The position numbers and the translations under genes are program-made. This document shows, piece after piece, positions 34,213-40,974 of a stretch of 64,000 nucleotides of DNA (its first letter is position 1; every line of letters starts with the position of its first letter). Origin of the DNA: Polyangiaceae bacterium (lineage in GTDB: Bacteria; Myxococcota_A; Polyangia; Polyangiales; Polyangiaceae); assembly GCA_016712345.1 (NCBI GenBank), contig JADJRH010000001.1, positions 3,100,001-3,164,000 on the forward strand, written 5' to 3'. Below the pieces are notes generated by a model. It was not told the DNA's origin. It made no database searches and was given only the letters and a program-made list of their open reading frames with translations.

Positions 34213-34952
34213 TTTTGGTCGCGCCGCGGAGCCATCACCTCCAACTTTTTCCCGCGCGGAAGCCCGCCGAACGCGTCTTCCACAACGCGAAGCAGCTCCC
34301 GCGTATCGCCGAGGTTTCCCGCCACGCACAACACCGCATTTTCCCCCGTGTAGTGCCGTCCGTGGTGCTCCCGTAGCATCGCCTCATCAAACCGATCGAG
34401 CGAATTGATGTGCCCGGTGATGGTGTACCCAAGCGGGTGATCTTCAAACATCAACGCGCGCACCAAATTGTCAGCGTCGATCTCCCGCCCATCGTCGTCG
34501 AGATCTTCCAAGATCTCTTCGCGAACAATCCCGCGCTCCACTTCCAGCTCGCCGAAAATCGGCTCCTTTGCCACCTCACCGAGCAGCCTCAAAATCGCGC
34601 GCAGGTTTTTGGGCGGAACCGTCACACTCATCTCACCGTGATCCACGTGCGTTGCCGCGTACAGCGTGCCGCCCAGCCTTTCAAACGCGAGCGCCTGCGC
34701 GTGAGCCGTTGGAAATCGCGGCGTCCCCCGAAAGAGCATGTGCTCCAAAAAATGTGAAAGCCCGTTCGTCGCCTTGGTTTCAAAACGCGATCCGGCGCGC
34801 AGAAACAAAGCCGCCACCGCCCTGTGTACACTCGGCTGCGGCACCATCACCACGCGAAGCCCCTGCGGCAGCACGTGATCGATCGCTTCGTCCGCCGCGT
34901 CGCTCGCGTGACGCATCGGAAAGAAGAGATCTTTGTCGCGCGTGTGACGCAT
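34200..34952 (-). CDS. M16 zinc peptidase, N-terminal catalytic part (frame-shifted)
   Basis: The 250-residue N-terminal half of an M16 (pitrilysin-clan) metallopeptidase. The zinc motif HFLEH with the third ligand region GELEVERGIVREEILE (Glu ~75 residues on) is complete, and GRHYTGENAVLCVAGN near 205 is family-typical. The frame meets TGA at 34200 a few codons after an A6 run. Intact family members of this type are ~420-450 residues, equal to the sum of the two halves here (~445). ATG 34952 is five bases after the PpiD-like gene's stop, so they form one unit. I infer a role in protein turnover in or near the envelope; no signal peptide is visible. Confidence 0.85.
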   Translation of the reverse strand: MRHTRDKDLFFPMRHASDAADEAIDHVLPQGLRVVMVPQPSVHRAVAALFLRAGSRFETKATNGLSHFLEHMLFRGTPRFPTAHAQALAFERLGGTLYAATHVDHGEMSVTVPPKNLRAILRLLGEVAKEPIFGELEVERGIVREEILEDLDDDGREIDADNLVRALMFEDHPLGYTITGHINSLDRFDEAMLREHHGRHYTGENAVLCVAGNLGDTRELLRVVEDAFGGLPRGKKLEVMAPRRDQKRRA

Positions 34953-34957
34953 CGCGC

Positions 34958-36892
34958 TCAGGGTTCGGGGCTCTCGTCCTCGGGAGCGGGCTCGCCGCCT
35001 TTTTCTTCCGGCGGTTCGTTCGTGATCGCATCGTTGCGCTTGATCGGAGTTTCACGCTCCGCACGCTGCCTCAGCCGTTGGAGATAGAGCACCAACGCCT
35101 CAATCTGCTTGGTTTTGCGAATGGCCGAGAGCGTCTCTTCGCGGTCTTTTTCCCACTCTTCTTTTTTGACGGGCGTCTTTTCTTTCAACGTCACGATCGC
35201 GTAGCCGCCTCGCAGCGCCACCAGATTCGCCGTTGTATCTCCCGCTTTTTGAAGCTTGAACGCTTCCTTCACAAGCTCCACGCCCTCCATCGCATCGGGC
35301 ATGGGATTTCCGCTCATATTAAACGGCGCCGTTGTTTGAGCGAGCGGCCTGTCGGGATGATTTTCAGCCGTAAAGGGCTTGTTTTCCACCACGTCGTCGG
35401 CACTCGGCTCGTCCTTTTTCGCGTCGTCCTTTTTCTCTTCTTTCTTTTCTTCGGGCTTGGCGGCGTCTTTTTTGTCGCCCTTCGCCGCACTCGCGGCGAG
35501 TTCATCCAAGTGCGTTTTCAGCGCCTCTTCGAGACTCTTTCCGCCCTTCACAGCCGCGTGAATCGCCTTGCCACCTTCAGCGGCTTTCGCCTCCGCCGCA
35601 AACTTCAAATAAAGGTCCCGGCCGATCTGCGCTTTAACCACTTTTTCAAGCGCGTCTCCCTTCGCGATCTTTTCGAGCTTGATCAGGTGGTAACCGTATT
35701 CGGTCGTCACAACATCGCTCGCTTTGCCTTCTTCCATTGCAAAGAGCGCATCTTCAAACGGCTTCACAGTCATCTTGCGGGGTACACATCCAAGCTCCCC
35801 GTCTTTCGTCGCGCTGCCGTCCTCTGAAAAACGCCTCGCCACGGCGCCGAAGTCATCGCCCTTCTTCAAAGCCTCTGCCGCTTTGTCGATGCGCTTCTTC
35901 GCTTTTGCTTTTTGCTCGTCGTCGGCTCCTTCGGGAAACTTCGCCAAAATGTGACGAGCAACGCGGCACTCACCGCCTTCGTATTGCGCCTTTCGCGACT
36001 CCCACGCCTTGTTGATTTCTTCGGTGTTTTTCGCGATCCACTCGTCGATCACCTTCGCGTCTTTGTCCACGTAAAGGTCCGCATAAAAATTGCGATCGAG
36101 CTTTATGTAGTTGAGCGTCACCGTCGATTTGCGGCGCGCATAGTCGTCAAACCCCTCGGCTTCCGCCACGTGTACACGTGACTTGATCAAGTCGCGCATG
36201 CGAGCGGCCACCATCTCTTCACGCTGAAAATCACGAAAATCCGTGGGCGACATCTTCGTCACGTTGCGGATCGTTTTTTCGTACGTCTTCGTTTCAAACG
36301 CCTTCGTCTTGCTGTTTTTCACCTGAAGCACGCGAAACGGTGTTTCCCAAACAACGCGACGTTGACCGGCGGGCGCCAAAAGGCCCAGGTAGTAGCCGAC
36401 TTCACGCTCTTTCTCGGCCGGCAGTGAAACGTACGCACGGCCCTTCACAAGCTCGCTCGTCACCTCTTCTTCACTCACCCCAACGCCGAGACGTTTTGCA
36501 TCTTCGGTGAGCAAATACCTTTCGATCAAGCCGTCGGTGACCAAGCGCCGCACGCCCATTGACCGCAGATAACTTTGCTCAAACCCGCCGCCCACCAGCC
36601 TGTACGCCGCCCAGTAGTGGGTTGTTTGAATGCAGCCGCCTTGGATTTCCACCGCGCACGTTGGGCCCGATGACCCCGCCGATGCCCCGCCGGATCCAGG
36701 CCGAAACTGCACGATGAACACGACCGCCACCAAGATGACGAAGAGACCGCCGATTGCCGAAACTGTCTTGTTCACCGTGCCGCTCGCTGCGAAGTTTTGC
36801 CGCGCGATCTTTTGCGCGGGTGTGTGGGAAGCCGAATGCTCCCGGGGTCCAAATGAGGCCGCGGGCATAGCACGGAGCGCCCGTTTGCTCAC
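34958..36892 (-). CDS. PpiD-like membrane-anchored parvulin peptidyl-prolyl isomerase
   Basis: The 644-residue product has a basic cytoplasmic N-terminus, one transmembrane helix (~residues 44-65, SAIGGLFVILVAVVFIVQF), a SurA/PpiD-type helical chaperone region, and a PpiC/parvulin domain near residues 305-410: CRVARHILAKFPEG, DDFGAVARRFSEDGSATKDGEL, VTTEYGYHLIKLEK. A Lys/Glu-rich, low-complexity segment (AAKPEEKKEEKKDDAKKDEP) splits the C-terminal helical region. It should fold exported proteins in the periplasm. GTG 36892 is used; ATG 36868 is possible. Two cysteines in the domain (CRVARH and GCVPRK) could be oxidised. The M16 peptidase follows after five bases. Confidence 0.9.
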   Translation of the reverse strand: MSKRALRAMPAASFGPREHSASHTPAQKIARQNFAASGTVNKTVSAIGGLFVILVAVVFIVQFRPGSGGASAGSSGPTCAVEIQGGCIQTTHYWAAYRLVGGGFEQSYLRSMGVRRLVTDGLIERYLLTEDAKRLGVGVSEEEVTSELVKGRAYVSLPAEKEREVGYYLGLLAPAGQRRVVWETPFRVLQVKNSKTKAFETKTYEKTIRNVTKMSPTDFRDFQREEMVAARMRDLIKSRVHVAEAEGFDDYARRKSTVTLNYIKLDRNFYADLYVDKDAKVIDEWIAKNTEEINKAWESRKAQYEGGECRVARHILAKFPEGADDEQKAKAKKRIDKAAEALKKGDDFGAVARRFSEDGSATKDGELGCVPRKMTVKPFEDALFAMEEGKASDVVTTEYGYHLIKLEKIAKGDALEKVVKAQIGRDLYLKFAAEAKAAEGGKAIHAAVKGGKSLEEALKTHLDELAASAAKGDKKDAAKPEEKKEEKKDDAKKDEPSADDVVENKPFTAENHPDRPLAQTTAPFNMSGNPMPDAMEGVELVKEAFKLQKAGDTTANLVALRGGYAIVTLKEKTPVKKEEWEKDREETLSAIRKTKQIEALVLYLQRLRQRAERETPIKRNDAITNEPPEEKGGEPAPEDESPEP

Positions 36893-37063
36893 GCCCCACG
36901 TTTCATTCGCCGAGATCCGCGCAAAATCCGCTCATAATGACGCGGTCCGCACCGGCAGGCTACAGAGATTGGCTCCCCCGGGGCCGAAACGCCTGCTGCC
37001 GAGCTTGACGTGGCCCACGCCTTCCTGCGAAAAAAAAACAGCGGCTTCAGTCAAGACGTTCGA

Positions 37064-37492
37064 ATGCCGACCCCTCAAGAGATCAAAAAAGCGCTTCTCG
37101 CAGCCGGATTCGAGCTTTATCGAACCCGCGGCGAAGTGGTCCACGTGGCCGAACGCGTCCGCGAAAATCTCCTCATGGACTCGGGGATTTTCGTTCACGC
37201 CGGCCGCGGCGCCGTCGGTTTCGTCGTGCGCGCACAGCACACAGACTTTCCGCACGAGACAGAAGACCAACTCTTCGGCCGCGCTCGCTCCCTCGCTGCC
37301 TCCGCGCTCGAACGCGGCTACCACGAAGTGGAGGCAACCACGCGCCCCATCTACGACCCGGGCGACGGCGACCGCAAAATCGACTTGTGGTGTGAAGTGC
37401 TATTTGAGCGCGTCGCGCCCGACCTATCCGCCGCCCTCGATGAAGTGCGGTTTGCTCTCAGCTTTCCAAAAAGCGCCGGCCACGCCGACTAG
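37064..37492 (+). CDS. Uncharacterised conserved-looking protein
   Basis: The 142-residue product (ATG 37064; GTG 37010 is an alternative) starts MPTPQEIKKALLAAGFELYR and continues EVVHVAERVRENLLMDSGI. I do not recognise the family. It has an alternating hydrophobic pattern of a small alpha/beta domain: an early helix, strands VGFVVRAQHTDFPHE, a helix GRARSLAASALERGYHEV and a strand region RKIDLWCEVLFERV. There is no signal peptide or membrane helix. Codon use and GC look like its neighbours. Its stop codon TAG lies inside the left arm of a 14-bp palindrome arm that begins the structured element at 37489. Confidence 0.65.
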   Translation: MPTPQEIKKALLAAGFELYRTRGEVVHVAERVRENLLMDSGIFVHAGRGAVGFVVRAQHTDFPHETEDQLFGRARSLAASALERGYHEVEATTRPIYDPGDGDRKIDLWCEVLFERVAPDLSAALDEVRFALSFPKSAGHAD

Positions 37493-37560
37493 TACCGCGA
37501 TTCAATCAACCCGATGGGTTGATTGCCGCTGCTTCGCAGCGCTCGAAATCGCGGTACTAG
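37489..37560. repeat. Palindromic element able to fold as a three-way junction
   Basis: The outer stem CTAGTACCGCGATT (37489-37502) pairs perfectly with AATCGCGGTACTAG (37547-37560). Inside it are two perfect hairpins: CAATCAACCC-GAT-GGGTTGATTG (37503-37525) and CGCTGC-TTC-GCAGCG (37527-37541). TTTTG follows immediately. The left arm overlaps the preceding gene's TAG stop codon. It may serve as that gene's terminator or be a small mobile palindrome. Confidence 0.85.
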
Positions 37561-38085
37561 TTTTGTTTCCGTGGGGCATTCGCCCCACACCCCGGCCGCG
37601 CGGCCCTAGAGCACCGATCAGGTTGATTCCGTAATCAAATGGATAGTTTGCTTGTGTACTCAAACGGGCAAAAGCACGGCAAAAAGCTTAGGCCCGAGGC
37701 TCCCACCGCGTGACAGACACCCAGTTCGGATCGCGGAGTGAGGGGCCCCGCGGCCGACTTGCTCGGCGCGGGGAGCGAGGGCGCGAGCCTCGCTCCTGGG
37801 TAAAGAAAGCTAGAGCACCCCGCGATTGTTGAAGATTTCCGATATTCGCAAATTGCTGAACTCATTCGCGATTCAAGGTGTTCGGTGCTCTAGTGCACCG
37901 AGTTGATAAAGCAACGAACCCTTGCTGCAATTCATCTGAACCCATCAGTTCTACGGAATCGGTGCACTAGAGCACCGATCCCACTTGACCACGGGCAAGC
38001 GTGTGCCGAATGCCACGTGCAAGGGTGTCCCGAATCCCCCCCAAACATGCTCGCTCGCTTCGCACGCTGCGCGTGCGGGGGAAAA
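37493..38085. other. 593-bp gap rich in palindromes and CTAG sites, no gene
   Basis: Besides the three-way element and the 20-bp inverted repeat, this gap holds the hairpin GTGGGG-CATTCG-CCCCAC near 37571-37588, CTAGAGCACC at 37606 and 37810, a GTGTACTCA at 37654, and GTGCAAGGGTGTCCC near 38020 that shares GCAAGGGTGTCCC with the 305-bp repeat family. No convincing coding frame exists. Confidence 0.65.
37882..37978. repeat. 20-bp perfect inverted repeat around a 57-bp core
   Basis: TCGGTGCTCTAGTGCACCGA at 37882-37901 is the exact reverse complement of TCGGTGCACTAGAGCACCGA at 37959-37978. Each arm is itself nearly palindromic. The half-site CTAGAGCACC also occurs singly at 37606 and 37810. Together they look like the ends of a ~97-bp MITE-like element or a nested hairpin RNA. 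Confidence 0.8.
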
Positions 38086-38619
38086 CTACGAAGCCGCGTT
38101 TTGGTCTTTTGTCTTTTTATTGAGTTCGGTGAGATTTTCGGCAATGCGGAAGAGAACGATTAACACTTCCATATAAACGCGGCCTAAAATCAAATAAAGA
38201 GCCGCAATTACCGGCGTTAAGATGAGCATTAAAAGGCCCTCAAGAGGGCGCGTGTAATAAGCCAAAAACATTGTGTTAATGGCCCCGTAAAATCCAAACA
38301 AGATAATGCCCACAACGCCGAGCAACCAAATGCCGTAAAGCACCTTGATGACCTTGGTGGTCACAAAGTTTGTAAACGTGAAGTCAAACAAACCCGACAC
38401 AAACGCCGGCATTTTTTGAGCGGCCGGGCTCCCTGCAATCGGCGGTGTGTACATCGGCCCACCCGCCGGAGCCATACCCTGTTGACCATAACCGGGTTGA
38501 GGTTGAGGCGGAGCCCCGTAACCCTGAGGTTGGGGAGGAGCCCCATAACCCTGTTGAGGTTGCTGCCCATACTGCGGCGCGCCGGGCGCACCTCCCTGCG
38601 GATTCCATCCCTGTTGCAT
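38086..38619 (-). CDS. DUF4282 membrane protein with Pro/Gln/Gly-rich N-terminus
   Basis: The 177-residue product begins with about 70 residues of Gly/Pro/Gln/Tyr low complexity (repeats like GYGAPPQPQ). A DUF4282 domain follows: FDFTFTNFVTTKVIKVLYGIWLL and the second half with two to three transmembrane helices (VLYGIWLLGVVGIILFGFYG and EGLLMLILTPVIAALYLIL), ending FRIAENLTELNKK. The domain is known from bacterial membrane proteins of unknown function. The N-terminal tail, exposed in the cytoplasm, could self-associate. It is alone between the palindrome cluster and the 305-bp repeats. Confidence 0.85.
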   Translation of the reverse strand: MQQGWNPQGGAPGAPQYGQQPQQGYGAPPQPQGYGAPPQPQPGYGQQGMAPAGGPMYTPPIAGSPAAQKMPAFVSGLFDFTFTNFVTTKVIKVLYGIWLLGVVGIILFGFYGAINTMFLAYYTRPLEGLLMLILTPVIAALYLILGRVYMEVLIVLFRIAENLTELNKKTKDQNAAS

Positions 38620-38724
38620 GTGTCAACCCTTCTTCATCCGCGGTGTGTACATTACCGAGGTGCGCTAAAGGGTATCTTCAAAGCTGCCTACGCCCCAAGT
38701 TTCTGCCAATTTTTTCGTTGCCGC

Positions 38725-39088
38725 CCCCGCAATGACCTGAAACGCTCTCGATTCCTGACACGTCGTATTCAACACGGAGTTCCCCGGGGGCGCATGCGCC
38801 TCATTCGAACGGCGAGTAACTCGTTGCGGTTGAGTTGTCGATGCAGCAGAAAAGAGCCCGTTCTGGGAGGTCCGGCGACTTGAGATGTCCATCAGGTCGC
38901 CATCCACCGGTCTCGCCGGTCTCTCGTTTTCGTCGTGGCTGCGCTCGCCACAGAACTCCATCTGGAGAACCCGACGCGCCACGCTGTTCGCTTTTCCGCT
39001 TGGCGACGGGCAAGGGTGTCCCAAACGTCTCGACAAGACTGGATCCGTGCCTTGCAGAACGTTCCGCTAAAGGGAAGTTACCTAGGAG
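38725..39088. repeat. ~305-bp repeat family, copy 1
   Basis: The shared core runs from GGAGTTCCCC...GCGCATGCGCCTCATTCGAA through GGGAAGTTACC. This copy also shares with copy 3 the leader CCCCGCAATGACCTG and CTCGATTCCTGACACGTCG, so the full element is at least 360 bp. It joins copy 2 head-to-tail with TTACCTAGGAGTTCCCC at the junction. It differs from copy 2 by single bases (for example AAAAGAGCCC against AAACGAGCCC). Confidence 0.9.
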
Positions 39089-39409
39089 TTCCCCAGCGGC
39101 GCATGCGCCTCATTCGAACGGCGAGTAACTCGTTGCGGTTGAGTTGTCGATGCAGCAGAAACGAGCCCGTTCTGGGAGGTCCGGCGACTTGAGATGTCCA
39201 TCACGTCGCCATCCACCGGTCTCGCCGGTCTCTCGTTTTCGTCGTGGCTGCGCTCGCCACAGAACTCCATCTGGAGAACCCGACGCGCCACGCTGTTCGC
39301 TTTTCCGCTTGGCGACGGGCAAGGGTGTCCCAAACGTCTCGACAAGACTGGATCCGTGCCTTGCAGAACGTTCCGCTAAAGGGAAGTTACCCAGGAGGCA
39401 CGGAGATCA
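39086..39409. repeat. ~305-bp repeat family, copy 2
   Basis: This copy is offset from copy 1 by exactly 309 bp (TCATTCGAACGG at 38801 and 39110), making a direct tandem pair. It ends GTTACCCAGGAGGCACGGAG and ATCACGGAGGGTCA, an extension shared in part with copy 3. Confidence 0.9.
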
Positions 39410-39458
39410 CGGAGGGTCATGGGGTGACAGTCATCCAAAACGCGTCAGCTCTCGGCGC

Positions 39459-40505
39459 CTAAGGGCTCCCAATAACAACGTCTTGCATGGATCGGATATA
39501 GATCTCTTCGTACTTAATGAGCGGGGTAGCATCGGGCGCGAACAAACCAAACACGCCGTCCACCGTTGTGAAGTTATAAATCACCGCAGAATTGAGCCCG
39601 GTGAATGCGCTTCCCGTTAAAAAGAACGGGCTCAAACTCGTTACCTCTTCAATGGGTTGCATGCCGGGCATAAACGATTCCCACAACGCAAACGTTTGGT
39701 CAGGCAGCTTGGTTTTGCCGCTCACTGTATCGAGCCGAATAAAGAGCGGCCCCATGACATCTTCATAGAGAGGCACCGTGAGATCGGCCAATACCAATCC
39801 CGATACCGGTGCGGGCGCTCCGCTCCCCACTTTCATTGCGCAACCGGGCAATGCCGAACTCACATGAAAAAACAGCTCATTTTGGCCATTTTGCGTGTGC
39901 CTATAAGCGTACGCCTGCAAGTTGATTTGATCGCCGACATTGAGGTTGACAAAGTACTCCGAAGCCACCGGAAACACATTCACGCGGAGGGCCTGTTTTG
40001 AGCCGTCTGCAATAGATGCGAATGTTTCTTTTTGCTGAACGAATAGCTGACAACCCACGCCTGCAACACATCCACCGCCCGAAACTCCGGTAATGTACAC
40101 ACCGGGCACCCAATACTCTTTGGCCATTGTGGGGTTTTCAAGCCAAATAGAATTGATTGTTGCCAAAGGCACGTTATCGGGCTGCGATTGACACGTGGGC
40201 CAGGTAACCATTGTGCCGCCGGTTCCACCGGTGCCACCGCCGCCTGTGGCAACACCACCGGAACCACCGGTTCCTCCTCCGCCCGCTCCTCCGGTGTTTC
40301 CGCCGCCGCCGGTTTCACCCGTTGAAGTGGAGCCTCCCGACGATGCCGTTGTGGAGCCCGCTTGGCCTGCGTTTCCCCCAGATCCGCCGCTGTTTCCACC
40401 AGCCCCCCCGGTTACCCCGGTAGACGATGTGCTTGACCCGGCATCACCGCAGGCAATACCGCTCATCAATAACAGGCCGCCCAAACACCAGCCAATGCGC
40501 CTCAT
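39459..40505 (-). CDS. Lipoprotein with Gly/Ser/Thr-rich linker
   Basis: The 348-residue product has a lipoprotein signal (CLGGLLLMSGIAC, lipid Cys ~19), then a Gly/Ser/Thr linker of about 80 residues (GGAGGNSGGSGG, TGGGGTGGTGGT), the type seen in Polyangia surface lipoproteins. The folded part (~residues 105-348) starts TWPTCQSQPDNVPLATINSI and shows no recognised family; it looks beta-rich with few cysteines (CVAGVGC pair, and GCAM). It is flanked on both sides by members of the 305-bp repeat family, which may have inserted or recombined around it. Confidence 0.75.
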   Translation of the reverse strand: MRRIGWCLGGLLLMSGIACGDAGSSTSSTGVTGGAGGNSGGSGGNAGQAGSTTASSGGSTSTGETGGGGNTGGAGGGGTGGSGGVATGGGGTGGTGGTMVTWPTCQSQPDNVPLATINSIWLENPTMAKEYWVPGVYITGVSGGGCVAGVGCQLFVQQKETFASIADGSKQALRVNVFPVASEYFVNLNVGDQINLQAYAYRHTQNGQNELFFHVSSALPGCAMKVGSGAPAPVSGLVLADLTVPLYEDVMGPLFIRLDTVSGKTKLPDQTFALWESFMPGMQPIEEVTSLSPFFLTGSAFTGLNSAVIYNFTTVDGVFGLFAPDATPLIKYEEIYIRSMQDVVIGSP

Positions 40506-40974
40506 AAAGCGATTATATCGCCTTGGCCATTGCGATCACAAGCGGCGCCTGGAGTCACTCAGCGCCCCGCAATGACCTGTAACGTCTCGATTCCTGACAC
40601 GTCGTATTCAACACGGAGTTCCCCAGCGGCGCATGCGCCTCATTCGAACGGCGAGTAACTCGTTGCGGTTGAGTTGTCGATGCAGCAGAAAAGAGCCCGT
40701 TCTGGGAGGTCCGGCGACTTGAGATGTCCATCAGGTCGCCATCCACCGGTCTCGCCGGTCTCTCGTTTTCGTCGTGGCTGCGCTCGCCACAGAACTCCAT
40801 CTGGAGAACCCGACGCGCCACGCTGTTCGCTTTTCCGCTTGGCGACGGGCAAGGGTGTCCCAAACGTCTCGACAAGACTGGATCCGTGCCTTGCAGAACG
40901 TTCCGCTAAAGGGAAGTTACCTAGGAGGCACGGAGATCAGGTCTTGGCATGACGCGTCAGCGGTCGCTCTGAGG
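40506..40974. other. 469-bp gap containing repeat copy 3
   Basis: Nearly all of the gap between the lipoprotein gene (start side) and the VIT/vWA gene (stop side) is repeat copy 3 and its leader. Only about 60 bases upstream of the lipoprotein gene and 35 bases before the VIT stop are unique. There is no gene. Confidence 0.6.
40566..40939. repeat. ~305-bp repeat family, copy 3
   Basis: This copy carries both the CCCCGCAATGACCTG leader of copy 1 and the AGGAGGCACGGAGATCA tail of copy 2, so it may be the complete unit (about 370 bp). All copies are in the same orientation. The core is nearly identical between the copies, suggesting recent spread or gene conversion. Confidence 0.9.

Larger units (their letters stand above)
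38620..39458. other. 839-bp gap mostly filled by two repeat copies
   Basis: The gap between the DUF4282 gene start and the lipoprotein gene end is 839 bp. After about 100 bases that hold GTGTACATTAC and the DUF4282 upstream region, it consists of repeat copies 1 and 2 (38725-39409) and a CACGGAG tail. Frames in both orientations recur in each copy, but no protein feature is recognised. Confidence 0.6.

Noticed and set aside
38835..40909. ORFs recurring in all three ~305-bp repeats
   Set aside because: Different frames on both strands stay open only because the copies are identical. No frame has a domain, signal peptide or start signal.
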